A DNA stretch of 64,000 bases from Bradyrhizobium sp. 164 (GTDB taxonomy: Bacteria; Pseudomonadota; Alphaproteobacteria; Rhizobiales; Xanthobacteraceae). The notes beneath the pieces are model-generated. The model did no database searches. It was not told where the DNA came from and was given only the letters and a program-made list of their open reading frames with translations. Of this stretch, positions 42,689 to 52,251 are shown piece by piece. Location: assembly GCF_023073715.1 (NCBI RefSeq), contig NZ_JADPKA010000029.1:186001-250000 (forward strand). The letters are read 5' to 3'. The position numbers were made by a program, and so were the translations under genes. The number at the start of each line of letters is the position of its first letter. Positions within the stretch are counted from its first letter, which is position 1.

Positions 42689-43553
42689 ATTTTCGGTGGT
42701 TCAGCTCGCGACCGAAGAGGATCGCGGGGAGCGCTTAAACGTCGGAGTGGTGATCTTCAATGAAGATCGCTTGGACATTCGCGTCGGCAGGCGACTTGAG
42801 AAGGTGCGAGCCATTTCAGCAGCGATCGATCCCGACGACGTGCAGCGCGCCCTCGAAGGTATGTCCACGCTCGACCAAAAGCTCCGAGACGGCGGAGCGG
42901 AGTTTAGCGATCGCCTGAAATTCTTGTCGAAGCTCGGACCGCTGACGCTGTCGAAGTTCGGCGTTTTCGAGGCTGAGGGGGCTTCGTCTTACGAAACGCG
43001 TGTCGCAGCAATTTTGAAGGCTCTGGTCGACGCAGAGCCAGCGCCGCTGCGATCGAAGGAAAAGCGCTCGAAGCTGCTCACCCAGATGAAGCGCATCTTC
43101 CGCGACGAGAAGGTGCTGGCCAAGAGGCACGAGGATCTCTCGTCCCATCGAATTGTCTCGCAATACGAAGTCGCCGAAGGCCTGACTGCTGATCTGGTAC
43201 TAAAGAATGGCGCGTATCACGTTGTTGAAACCGTCGACGCGTCGGGAGACGAGAGCACCTTCCGCAAGGCGGTCTCTGAAATCGGAGTGGCAGCTCTCGT
43301 CCTTGAGCGTGCTCGCATGAAGTTTGGCGAAGGTACAAGCGCACGTCTGGTGTACGAAGCATCCGCCTCCCTCGAGCGGGTAGCTATGCCGTCTTTAGAG
43401 GCGGCTGCTCATCAGGGAGCGGAGCTTGTGAACTGGGCGAGTGTAGCTGACCGAAGTAAATTCGTGCACCATCTCGCGTCGCTGGCGACCCCCGTTGAGA
43501 CAAAAAGAAAGCGGGGCGATAGACAGCATCGCACCGGACCCAGCTTCATCTGA
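42672..43553 (+). CDS. DUF3037-domain protein, partner of the HipA-like kinase
   Basis: 293 residues from the ATG at 42672 (a GTG one codon earlier is also possible). The first ~120 residues match DUF3037 (YKFSVVQLATEEDRGERLNV then GVVIFNEDRLDIRVG). The rest is mixed alpha/beta and resembles DUF3037-kinase partners in length. The gene starts inside the kinase gene, so the two are translationally coupled and probably form one functional unit. Biochemical function unknown. Confidence 0.8.
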   Translation: MAPSYKFSVVQLATEEDRGERLNVGVVIFNEDRLDIRVGRRLEKVRAISAAIDPDDVQRALEGMSTLDQKLRDGGAEFSDRLKFLSKLGPLTLSKFGVFEAEGASSYETRVAAILKALVDAEPAPLRSKEKRSKLLTQMKRIFRDEKVLAKRHEDLSSHRIVSQYEVAEGLTADLVLKNGAYHVVETVDASGDESTFRKAVSEIGVAALVLERARMKFGEGTSARLVYEASASLERVAMPSLEAAAHQGAELVNWASVADRSKFVHHLASLATPVETKRKRGDRQHRTGPSFI

Positions 43554-43581
43554 TCCGGCGAATTGGGCAGCAGCTATTGGC

Positions 43582-43730
43582 TCAGAACACGTTCGCGAGC
43601 CGGTCGAGCAGCTCTTCCCCTTCGCCCGGCTCTTAGGCGATCAATTGGAAGTCCCCAGCCTTAGTCCACCGCAGCTCGAGCACCTTGCGACAAGGTCGAA
43701 ACATAGCTGCGCCTTCGAGCGGCTTCTCCG
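43582..43730 (-). pseudogene. truncated copy of the 53274-53606 gene
   Basis: The minus strand reads CRKVLELRWTKAGDFQLIA, stop, EPGEGEELLDRLANVF, stop. The intact gene at 53274-53606 reads GHKVLELRWTKAGDFQMVA, YEPGEWEELLERLANVF. A Tyr codon has become TAA here and the first two thirds of the gene are missing. The DNA similarity covers about 120 bases in the same orientation. Confidence 0.85.
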
Positions 43731-43809
43731 GGACATATCTCCGGCTCGTTTTGGTTGCGACTACAAGATGTAGGTGCAATAAGATGAACTGTTGCGGGGG
43801 GCAGCCGAG

Positions 43810-46800
43810 TTGACACCAGACCAATTCATAACGAAGTGGCGAAACGCCGAACTTACGGAGCGTGCGGCTGCGCAGTCCCACTTCATCGACCTATGCCGCC
43901 TTCTAGGGGAGCCGACCCCAAGCGACGCGGATCCGAAAGGCGAGTGGTACGCTTTCGAGCGCGGAGCAACCAAGACGACCGGTGGCGAAGGTTGGGCGGA
44001 TGTCTGGAAGCGTGATCATTTCGGCTGGGAGTACAAGGGCAAGCGCAAAGACCTGACCGCTGCATTCGCGCAGCTCCAGCAGTATGCACTCGCGCTCGAG
44101 AACCCCCCGCTTTTGGTGGTTTCCGACATGAACCAGTTTCGCATTCAGACGAACTGGACCAATACCGTTTCGCAAAGTCACGAGTTCAAACTGGAGGATC
44201 TTCGCGATGCGAAGGTCCGCGAGCAACTGAAGTGGGTTTTCACCGACCCCGAGCGCCTCCGACCGGGAAAGACACGGCAGACCCTAACGGAGGAGGCCGC
44301 GGCGGAATTTGCTGCGCTAGCGCAGCGCTTGCGTACCCGAGGCCTCGAGCCAACTGCGGTTGCCCACTTCGTAAACCGATTAGTGTTCTGCATGTTTGCG
44401 GAAGATGCCGAGCTGCTTCCAAACAAGATGTTCTTGCGCATGCTGCAAGCGGCGCAAGCGGAGCCAACGCAATTTCGACGCCACGCCTCAACGTTGTTTG
44501 CTGCGATGAAGGACGGGCTAGCGGTTGGTTTCGAGCAGATCGAGTGGTTCAACGGAGGCCTGTTCGATGACGGCGAAAGCCTCGACTTGCATGAAGATGA
44601 AATCGAAATTTGCCTGCGAGCCGCGAACCTTGACTGGAGCGAGATCGATCCTTCAATCTTTGGCACCCTTTTTGTTCGCGGACTAGATCCCGACAAGCGC
44701 TCGGAAACCGGTTCGGAGTACACGGATCGCGACAAGATAATGATGATTATCGAGCCGGTGATTACGCGCCCTCTACTCGGAGAATGGGACCTCATCAAGT
44801 CTGGGATTAGGAGCTATCTCGACCCGGCCGAGCGAAACGTTGACATTGCTGTTGAGAATGCGTCCTCATTCCCGGAATTGCAGGAAGAAATCCGAGCGGT
44901 GAGATCGCATCTCGCGAAACGTCCACAGCTAGAACTGTTCGAGGAACTGCCGAAGCAGCGAAGAGTAAGAACATTGGATGCCGTCCGCGCGAGCTTGCGC
45001 TCCGCGGACAAGGTGCTCGTCGACGCGCGGCAAAGAGCTGAAGGTGAGTTGAGGCAGTTTCAGGCGAAGCTGCGAAGCTTTCGTGTACTCGACCCGGCCT
45101 GCGGATCTGGAAACTTCCTCTACATCGCGCTTGTTGAGCTAAAGAACGTGGAGCGTCGAGTTGCCGTTGAAGCCGAGCTGCTCGGTTTCCCTCCCAGTTT
45201 CCCATCGATCGGTCCAGAAGCGCTATTTGGAATAGAGCTAAATCCGTATGCCGCGGAGCTAGCGCGGGTGTCGGTTTGGATCGGTGAAATTCAATGGATG
45301 CGCCGTAACGGCTTCGACGTCGGTCGCAAGCCCATCCTGAAGCCACTGCAGAACATACGGCGCGCGAATGCAATCATTGATGAAGAGGGGCAGCATGCAG
45401 TTTGGCCGGCAGCGGATGTGATCGTAGGTAACCCGCCGTACCTCGGCGCCAAGCTCATGAAGCGTCGCTTGGGCGTCGCGGAAACAGAGGCCATTCGTGC
45501 ACTGTATACGGACCGGTTGCCGGGATTTACAGATCTGGTCTGCTACTGGTTTGAACGAGCACGCGAGCTAATTGAGAAAGGAGCAGTCAAGAGGGCAGGC
45601 TTGGTGGCTACAAACTCGATCCGAAAGAACACTAATCTTCCCGTCATGCAGCGGATCGCGGCCACAACTCGCATCTATGAAGCCTGGAATGAAGAGCAAT
45701 GGACGGTTGACGGCGCCGCGGTTGACGTTTCGCTCATTTGTTTCGGCGAAAGTGATAATCTAGAGACTAGATTGAACGGGGGGTTGTAGGCTCGATCAAT
45801 CCCGATCTCACAACGGGCCTAAATCTGACCCTCGCAAAGGCTTTGCCAGAAAACAGAAGCGCTGCGTTTTTGGGAATTCAAAAGAGCGGCCCGTTCGATG
45901 TATCTGGCGAGATAGCCCGAAAATGGATGCTCGCCCCGACAAATCCGAACGGAAAGAGCAACGTTGAGATTTTGAAGCCGTACTGGAATGGCGACGACGT
46001 TGCGGGGAGGCCGCGTGATGTATGGTTCATTGATCTCCCCGCTGGATGCTCGCGGAAAGAGGCCGCGCTTTATGAGCTGCCCTGCTCATTTGTCGACAAC
46101 TCCCGATGAGAATGGAAAGCTTCTAGAGACACTAAGAAAGGAAAGTGGCAGTTCCAGCGAGAGCTATCCATGGTGGCAGCCATGGCGCCCTCGTCCCGAT
46201 ATGAGATCAAGAATTGAGCGCTTGAGCCGATATATTGTCACTCCAGAAACGGCGCAGCACCGGCTTTTTGTCTGGCTCTCCTACCCGGTGCTTCCGGATA
46301 AAAATCTGATCGTCGTTCCGCGAGAGGACGATCTGATGTTCGGGCTTTTGCACAATCGCTTTCACGAGCTTTGGGCGTTACGGAAGGGTTCCGATTTGGA
46401 GGATCGTCCGCGCTACACTCACACAAGCACCTTCGCGACGTTTCCTTTTCCTGCTGGCATGACACCGGATGTGCCACTCTCAGAAGCGAGAGCTCATCCC
46501 TCTGCAGAGAGGATCGAGCAGGCGGCTCGCAGGCTGAATGAACTACGCGTTGCATGGCTTTATCCAGAAAATCGCGTCACGCGAACTGCTGAAGTGGTAT
46601 CCGGCTTTCCAGCCAGAGCTCTTCCAAATGGCCCCGACGCAGCGCGTGAGCTATCCAGTCGGACGTTGACCGCGCTCTATAATGAACCTCCCGCTTGGCT
46701 TGTGAGTGCGCATGCAGAACTGGATGCTGCTGTCGCAGGCGCGTACCAATGGGCCGCCGATATCAGCGAGACCGAGGTTCTTTCTGAGCTGTTCAGATTA

Positions 46801-46863
46801 AATCAAGAGCGTGCCGGCAGGCAGGTTGATCGGGTAAACGCGATCAATGCGGCCCGTGATTGA
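43810..46863 (+). pseudogene. MmeI-like restriction-modification protein with two frameshifts
   Basis: One long gene in three pieces. Piece one (43810-45789, TTG start; frame open from TTG 43792) has an N-terminal PD-(D/E)XK-like region (WKRDHFGWEYKGKRKDL), a helical spacer, and a gamma-class adenine methylase core with motif I (LDPACGSGNFLYIAL) and motif IV (VGNPPYLG). It stops at 45787-45789 after a six-G run (45778-45783). One more G would read straight into piece two (GSINPDLTTGLNLTLAKALP to about 46106). One extra base near 46107 shifts back to piece three, ending at 46863 (target-recognition and C-terminal parts, e.g. MRSRIERLSRYIVTPETAQH). Undisrupted length would be about 1017 residues, normal for this family. 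Real decay, phase variation or sequencing error are all possible. Confidence 0.85.
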
Positions 46864-46906
46864 CCAATTCCTCAACCGCTAGGGCGAACGGAACTGAAAG
46901 CGAAAG

Positions 46907-47548
46907 ATGGCCGAAATTGTCTACGTCCTAACGAACGGGGCTATGCCCGGAATAGTAAAGATTGGCTGCACCCAAAGCGATTTGGCGACGCGCGTCCGGA
47001 GCCTTTTTCAGACGGGCGTACCGCTTCCATTTGAGGTGTTCTATGCTTGCGAGGTTTCAGATTGCAGGTTTGTCGAGAGGCAACTTCATGACGCTTTTGG
47101 AGACCATCGAGTAAGCAAGAGCCGCGAGTTTTTTCGGATTGCGCCCGAACGTGTCAGGGCCGCCCTTCTCGTCGGAGCGAAAACGGAAATTAAGATTGGC
47201 GAGGAGATCTTCGAGAACCTGCCCGAGACCTCCGAGACTGCTTCCGAGGTGAAAGCAGAGGTGGAGGCTGCCAAGCGAAGAGGGCGGTTCAAGTTTTCAA
47301 TGATTGGCATCAAACCCGGGACGGAGCTGCAGCTTGAACGAGACAGCAGCATCGTGTGTCGGACAGTCGATGAAAATAATCACGTCGAATACCTTGGCCA
47401 GGTTCTTTCCATCAGCCGAGCGGCTCTTCAGGCAGTACAGTCATTGGGACTTGAATGGGACAACGTGTCAGGACCTTGGGCATGGACTTATCAGGGTAAG
47501 CGGCTTGACGACATCCGCCGGGAGATCGAGGGTTTGGACGACCTTTGA
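46907..47548 (+). CDS. GIY-YIG nuclease (T5orf172/MUG113-like) with RAMA-like C-terminal domain
   Basis: 213 residues. Residues 1-80 match the T5orf172/MUG113 branch of GIY-YIG (VYVLTNGAMPGIVKIGCTQS, then RVRSLFQTGVPLPFEVFYAC, later ERQLHDAF and a SREFFRI end), with the GIY Tyr-Val-Leu / VKIG elements and a catalytic Glu candidate in VERQLHDAF. Residues about 130-205 (IKPGTELQL, VEYLGQVLSISRAALQAVQS, WAWTYQGKRL) resemble RAMA/DUF4357 domains found with restriction enzymes and methylases. It begins 44 bases after the MmeI-like gene on the same strand. Function in restriction or defence is inferred. Confidence 0.75.
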   Translation: MAEIVYVLTNGAMPGIVKIGCTQSDLATRVRSLFQTGVPLPFEVFYACEVSDCRFVERQLHDAFGDHRVSKSREFFRIAPERVRAALLVGAKTEIKIGEEIFENLPETSETASEVKAEVEAAKRRGRFKFSMIGIKPGTELQLERDSSIVCRTVDENNHVEYLGQVLSISRAALQAVQSLGLEWDNVSGPWAWTYQGKRLDDIRREIEGLDDL

Positions 47549-47621
47549 AATTAACGGTCAACGTAGAGGGGCAATGCGTTTGACGCATGATCGAACATAT
47601 TGCACGGAAGCGAATGCTTAG

Positions 47622-48230
47622 ATGATTGCTGAATATGCAAGCGCCTTCTGGGAAGTCGCGAAAGGCACCAAAAGTGAGGTCTGGGCGGCTTGGTTTCAGG
47701 CCGTCGGTTCCGTCGGCGCGATCGTCGCCGCGATCTGGGTCGCACGGCACCAAACTAATGTAACCCGTACGATTGCGAAAGAAGAGCTGGCCCGTCAGAG
47801 CGAAGCGGTCTCCGCTTTAGCGACGGTCCATGCCCTCAATATCAGAAATGAAATTCGACGCATCCGCAAAATCATCGCGGATAACGAAGCTAACCTTGAG
47901 GTTCTGGGAAAATCTGGCGCCCAGGCTGCTCTCGTAGATCTTCTTTTCACTTCGACGGGCATAGATAGTTACCTGCTTTCAAGTGCCAGTTCACTGCCCA
48001 AAGAAGCGCGGTTGTCTTACCCGCAGCTGATTGCTTTGAAAGAAATGTACAATGCCAGAATGCGAGAGCTCTATGAAGGCATGGAAAAGGCGAAGGATAC
48101 GAACCTGCCGGCGGTGAACAACGCTGCCCACACTCTCCTCGGCGCAATCGAAACGTTGCTAGACGAAATACGAAAGGCGACCGGCGCTACTAACGACGGC
48201 GCCGTCCTGCAGATGCGAGATGTGCAATAA
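47622..48230 (+). CDS. single-span membrane protein with coiled-coil tail
   Basis: 202 residues. One membrane helix near residues 20-41 (WFQAVGSVGAIVAAIWVARH), then a long charged helical region (EIRRIRKIIADNEANLEVL). The architecture (N-terminal anchor, cytoplasmic helical domain) is shared with the DUF4760 protein at 54858-55379, though sequence similarity is not obvious. Unknown function; common type of cargo in islands. Confidence 0.7.
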   Translation: MIAEYASAFWEVAKGTKSEVWAAWFQAVGSVGAIVAAIWVARHQTNVTRTIAKEELARQSEAVSALATVHALNIRNEIRRIRKIIADNEANLEVLGKSGAQAALVDLLFTSTGIDSYLLSSASSLPKEARLSYPQLIALKEMYNARMRELYEGMEKAKDTNLPAVNNAAHTLLGAIETLLDEIRKATGATNDGAVLQMRDVQ

Positions 48231-48767
48231 CTTCATCGGCAAAGAAACGGCAGCGTCTGAGTGAGGCTCTAGGTGACGGTCAAAGCGGCTTCGGGATCGA
48301 TGCGGTGGCAAGTCATGCTGCTCCATGATCCGTTATGTCGACGACCCGAAAACCCATCATCGCAGCTGTCCGGGAGGGAGGCCGCCCCGCTATTGCCGCG
48401 AAATAGCCAGAGGCTGCCCGAATTGGTTAGCGAGTTGTTAATCCGCGTTCGGCAGGCTTGCGGTAAGCGCTGCCGATTAGCCCCCCAGCCACGGTAGCGC
48501 GACGCGATGGCCGGCGGCAGTGATGCCCGTCGGCCATTTCGTTGGTGACCGGCGCTCGCAAACGCCGCGGTGGATCTCCCCAGAGGGCGGGGCTTGTGGA
48601 CGCGTCGGTCATGAGGTCAACGCTTACCGCCCACAACCGCCACAATCCGTTCTGTCAAGCCAGAACGTCGGGCAAAGTCTTTCCAAAGAAGGGCAAGTCC
48701 TTTCCAACAAACAGGAACGGACTACGGACGAAAGACGAACCTCCGGGGTTTGATCAAGCTGTCCAAT
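48231..48767. other. gene-free stretch in the island
   Basis: 537 bases. Frames of about 70 codons on either strand (48273-48497 plus, 48427-48645 minus) show no recognisable family or consistent codon use. Nothing else identified; possibly remnant DNA. Confidence 0.45.
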
Positions 48768-48947
48768 TTAGCGCTTGTCGAATGCCTTCGCACGCTGGAA
48801 CAGAACGGTTTGAAGTCCGGTGATGATCAACTTGTTCAGTGTCTGGCAATCGCTGGGCGACAGATAAGGAAGCTGGCGCGAACTCTTCCACTGCTCAATG
48901 GCGGCAGTGACCGTGGCGCATAATTCGTCATCAGTCGGGCTGGTCAT
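48768..48947 (-). CDS. small helical protein (59 residues)
   Basis: Reading leftward from the ATG at 48947: MTSPTDDELCATVTAAIEQW onward, ending QRAKAFDKR before TAA. A ribosome site (gagg) lies about ten bases upstream. The amphipathic helical pattern, sensible codon use and clean stop argue for a real gene. Unknown family; followed on the minus-strand side by nothing obvious. Confidence 0.6.
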   Translation of the reverse strand: MTSPTDDELCATVTAAIEQWKSSRQLPYLSPSDCQTLNKLIITGLQTVLFQRAKAFDKR

Positions 48948-49034
48948 TTGTCGACCTCAATGCGATCGGATCGGCGCTACCTAATCCGCTGCGGATGTGA
49001 CCTTGCCACCTTAAAGTCGACCGCCGCCGCTCGA

Positions 49035-49247
49035 TCACTCTAGTAACTGAGCAAAGATTTTCCCAGTCTTCCTACTCGCTCGTCCCCGCTGCTTCTGAAA
49101 ACGCTGCAAGCGAGCGTAAACCGCTTGCTGGGTGCGGCCTAGCCGTTCGCCCACCTCCTCAGCTGTAGCACCTGCGCCAGAGAGCGAGAGCAGTTCCACC
49201 TCTTCGTTCGGCAACCACGGACGCGTCGATGTGCGATTGTTCGTCAT
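49035..49247 (-). CDS. small HTH/SANT-like DNA-binding protein
   Basis: 70 residues from the ATG at 49247 (MTNNRTSTRPWLPNEEVELL); the frame extends five codons further to 49262. The segment LLSLSGAGATAEEVGERLGR followed by TQQAVYARLQRFQK is a helix-turn-helix/SANT-like pattern, and the tail is basic. It is a probable small transcription regulator or phage-type DNA-binding protein. Confidence 0.6.
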   Translation of the reverse strand: MTNNRTSTRPWLPNEEVELLSLSGAGATAEEVGERLGRTQQAVYARLQRFQKQRGRASRKTGKIFAQLLE

Positions 49248-49522
49248 GCGCGACGCTCTCAACGCCTAAATACGCGGAGGCGCCGGGCGCCGGGATGGGT
49301 CGGAAAACCGAGTTGGCTGCTCTGAGCGCGGCGGCGCGGGCAAGCGGCTGGCTCTGGCACGCGATTACCGCGCGTCATCCACGCTGCCAGTCGAGCGTAG
49401 CTTCGCCTGAGAGCCGGAACGAACCAATCAGATGCGCCCTCATGATCCATGCGCAGAACAATATCCCCGATCCATTTAGAAAAGATTGCCGGTTGTTCCC
49501 GATCCGTAACTGATCGTAAACC

Positions 49523-49807
49523 ATGCGATGGCAACAAACGGCCATGGAAGCCGAACACCCGCTTGAAGCGATGGGTCAAGACATCGGTCGGGAGGAAAGG
49601 CGCAGGCCCCTTTTCAATCAGCATCACCGGCAAATGCTCGATCCTCTCCGTGACCGCGATTGGGTGTCTTCTTCTAAGCTTACCGATCACCCCGGAACAA
49701 AGCTTGCCCTTCTACGGAACGGATGGATGGAGCGACGCTCAACCGGCAAAGGTCTCGAATATCGTTTGACCGAAGCCGGCCTGACAGAACTTAGCCGCCC
49801 CCGATAA
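49523..49807 (+). CDS. small winged-helix-like protein
   Basis: 94 residues. The C-terminal half (LRDRDWVSSSKLTDHPGTKL, then LLRNGWMERRSTGKGLEYRL) has a winged-helix rhythm ending TEAGLTELSRP, as in DNA-binding regulators. The start is uncertain (ATG 49523 or ATG 49544). No family name can be given. Confidence 0.5.
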   Translation: MRWQQTAMEAEHPLEAMGQDIGREERRRPLFNQHHRQMLDPLRDRDWVSSSKLTDHPGTKLALLRNGWMERRSTGKGLEYRLTEAGLTELSRPR

Positions 49808-49834
49808 GGTGCAAACCGCTGAGAACCGACGAAC

Positions 49835-50068
49835 GTGTCACAGGCCATGGAAATGATCGTCGCCGGCTACGTGAAGGTGCGGGACCGACGTGCATTGGCA
49901 GATTTGTTAGCGCATCGCCGCAAGGTGCTGGGCGAACTACAGGCGGTCTCCGGCATCAATCCCGCGAACGCTGTTCAAGCCGTCCAAGACGAAATAGCAA
50001 TTATTGAAACCGGCCTAGAAGAACTCAAACCGCCGCCCGGCTCGCTGCCCGAAAACGAGTGGAGCTAG
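49835..50068 (+). CDS. small helical protein
   Basis: 77 residues with a GTG start at 49835, 27 bases after the previous gene. Basic N-terminal helix (KVRDRRALADLLAHRRKVLG) then VQAVQDEIAIIETGLEELKP and a Pro-rich end. Reads like a short coiled-coil island protein; unknown function. Confidence 0.55.
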   Translation: MSQAMEMIVAGYVKVRDRRALADLLAHRRKVLGELQAVSGINPANAVQAVQDEIAIIETGLEELKPPPGSLPENEWS

Positions 50069-50111
50069 CGCGTGCGCGTTAAACAAGATCAATTGGGACA
50101 GGATCGGCCGC

Positions 50112-50294
50112 ATGACGGAGCCCGGCCGTTACAGATACTTTTTCGGTTATCTAACCGTCACGGCGGACGACATCGAAGTGTGGACGCGATATCCCAACGC
50201 GACGTTCACCTTGATCGCGCGAATGGCCGACGAGCAATCGGTGGGCGAAGAATATCGTCTAGGCGCATTCGACATCGGCGATCCTCAACAGTAG
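50112..50294 (+). CDS. small beta-rich protein
   Basis: 60 residues from the ATG at 50112: MTEPGRYRYFFGYLTVTADD with further strands (VWTRYPNATFTLIARM). Composition and regular strand pattern suggest a real short gene, 43 bases after the previous one on the same strand. Unknown family. Confidence 0.5.
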   Translation: MTEPGRYRYFFGYLTVTADDIEVWTRYPNATFTLIARMADEQSVGEEYRLGAFDIGDPQQ

Positions 50295-50326
50295 GACGAA
50301 GCTACCGAAGGTAACACCATCATCAT

Positions 50327-50581
50327 CTACCGCGGCCCGGTTTGTGATCTGGAATAGCCTCGGGGCCAATACGGATTGTCCAAGCACATGGCGGGAAGTC
50401 CCGCCGCTGCTGCCCGGCACTGATCCCAAGATGTAAACTTGCACTCGAAGTATGTGCTGCCACCCCAGACCCACCTTTGCAGGCAAACCGGGTATCTGGG
50501 ATCGTAGGTCTGCGCCGTGGCGGACGCGACCGCGGACACTGTCGCACCGCCGAGCAATAGCCAACGTAACGTCTTGCGCAT
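50327..50581 (-). CDS. DUF3551-family secreted protein
   Basis: 84 residues from the ATG at 50581 (the frame continues to 50614). Signal peptide MRKTLRWLLLGGATVSAVAS ends near TAQ. The mature part has the DUF3551 layout: YPVCLQRW, GGSTYFECKFTSWDQCRAAA, LPAMCLDNPYW, with four cysteines likely forming two disulfides. The family is abundant in Bradyrhizobium; function unknown. Confidence 0.8.
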   Translation of the reverse strand: MRKTLRWLLLGGATVSAVASATAQTYDPRYPVCLQRWVWGGSTYFECKFTSWDQCRAAAAGLPAMCLDNPYWPRGYSRSQTGPR

Positions 50582-50868
50582 GGGCCGCCTCATTTTGTCG
50601 AACGATAAACGCACCGACTGGCAAGTGGGTCAAGTCGGCCAGCATTCCGCACGGCGTTGGCCGACGTCCGATCGTTTTCACCTTCGCGCTCCCCCAGCAC
50701 TTCCGAGATCAAATGTACGAGCATTGTTGGACGTTCTCAACGCACTGCGTAGCGGTTCCAGAATTAACTCGCCGCGGCGACATCAAGCTTAACCCGCGGT
50801 TTCGATTGCGCCGGAGCTGCTGAGCGTTAGCCTCTCTGCACCGGACATTGCTCCCGTCCGGGCTCACC

Positions 50869-51195
50869 ATGGCGACGCCGTCGCGCCATTATATTCGGCG
50901 CGGCGGCTTCGTTTATCGGCCACAACGGTATGAGCTTCATTTGGCGAATAGGCCCAAGGATGACCGGTCCGATCTCGTTGAGATGCGGCGACAGATCACG
51001 AACTTGCGCTCGCAACACTCTGACAATCGTCTCGTCACATCGCGATTGAACCGCTTCCTCGTGAAGATTGCTTTTCTCTCAGAGCCAAAAGATGCGGCCC
51101 ACGCCCGACATCTTCAGTCTGAATTCGCTCGGATGCTGCGAACTGTTGACGAAATCGTCTCACGAGGCCGATCCACGAAGTCGCGGCCCAAGTAA
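50869..51195 (+). CDS. small basic protein, unknown function
   Basis: 108 residues from the ATG at 50869 (a TTG at 50848 is an alternative). Basic N terminus (MATPSRHYIRRGGFVYRPQR) and a helical C-terminal part (LNRFLVKIAFLSEPKDAAHA). No family recognised; codon use is mixed, so support is moderate. Confidence 0.5.
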   Translation: MATPSRHYIRRGGFVYRPQRYELHLANRPKDDRSDLVEMRRQITNLRSQHSDNRLVTSRLNRFLVKIAFLSEPKDAAHARHLQSEFARMLRTVDEIVSRGRSTKSRPK

Positions 51196-51338
51196 CACTA
51201 ACGCACGAACGTTGTTGCGCCGATCCGGACTAGCGCAGATGCTGGATGCAGTCGCGAAGTCGTCCTCGTTTCGCGTATCGGCGCCTTCGCGGCGAGGGGT
51301 CGCCGTCCCCTCGGTCGGCGGCCCCGCCCATGGGCAGC

Positions 51339-51761
51339 CTAGTAAGCACGCCGCACTACTCGCGGCAGAGATGGCAATCTCGGAGAAAACCGGTGGGCAA
51401 GCGCGAGCACTGCGGCTTCGTCGGTTTCGAGCGCGATCTTCTGGGCGAGCATCACATCGCCAGCCGCCAAAGCACGTTCGGGAACGAAACACCAGCCGAT
51501 CGCGGGCTGCCCTGATGCGTCGAGCTCTACAACATTGCTCAGGGTACCATATTGAACTCGATATCGTCTGCCCGTGTGAGAACCGGTGACTTCGAAATAG
51601 TTGTTGGCATCGAATTGCGCGCGCTGCTCTGGAGATAACCAATCCCGCAGCAGACGCCGCGAACGCGCTTCCGGGCCATTTTGCTCGGTGAAGCTCCGAT
51701 AAAGCTCACGGAGGGCACGGAAGCGCGTTCTGTTAGCGTCGCTGCGTCTGAACGGAAACAT
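51339..51761 (-). CDS. hypothetical protein with conserved central beta domain
   Basis: 140 residues. The central segment (LRDWLSPEQRAQFDANNYFE, then VTGSHTGRRYRVQYGT and WCFVPERALAAGDVMLAQKI) is well structured and I recognise it as a recurring rhizobial unknown in which a Cys-containing strand follows a GRRYR hairpin. The gene lies 17 bases after the 51779-52000 gene on the same strand, so they form an operon. Confidence 0.65.
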   Translation of the reverse strand: MFPFRRSDANRTRFRALRELYRSFTEQNGPEARSRRLLRDWLSPEQRAQFDANNYFEVTGSHTGRRYRVQYGTLSNVVELDASGQPAIGWCFVPERALAAGDVMLAQKIALETDEAAVLALAHRFSPRLPSLPRVVRRAY

Positions 51762-51778
51762 TGCCGTATCGCGATAGC

Positions 51779-52000
51779 TTAGCCGCCGACGAGACGCGGA
51801 TAGAATAGTGTCTCATCCGCGGTGGGATCAAACGACCGTGTGACCTTCAGTTCACTGCCCGCCTTTCGCGTCGCGGCAGTAAACCCCTGATCAGTGAGTT
51901 GCTTAAAACGCCGTTCAGCCTCGGCGAGCGCCTTCGGCTCAGTTTGCTCAAAGAAATGTCTGCTGTCGCCTGTGTGGTCCATCACAATCTGGGTAGCCAT
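51779..52000 (-). CDS. small protein, unknown function
   Basis: 73 residues from the ATG at 52000 (MATQIVMDHTGDSRHFFEQT). The segment KALAEAERRFKQLTDQGFTA then a basic strand and ADETLFYPRLVGG resembles short proteins that pair with the gene downstream in rhizobial genomes. The longer frame to 52150 is not supported. Confidence 0.65.
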   Translation of the reverse strand: MATQIVMDHTGDSRHFFEQTEPKALAEAERRFKQLTDQGFTAATRKAGSELKVTRSFDPTADETLFYPRLVGG

Positions 52001-52251
52001 GGAAGAGAACTCCGCAACGTCTAGGGCTCTGATGAAGGAAAGAAACCTAGCTGCACTAAAAAGTGTTCCTAAGTTCGGCATGACTGGCAGTTCTTCTGGC
52101 GACGCTCGAACTCGACAAATACCCGATCCGCCGCCACCTAACGCCGGCACGGATCGGCGCGGTCGATCCGACGCGACGCGACCCGCGCCAAGGCGTAAGG
52201 TACCTATCTAGACCGTTTCACGACGTCGCGTACCAACCGTCAGGAAATGAA

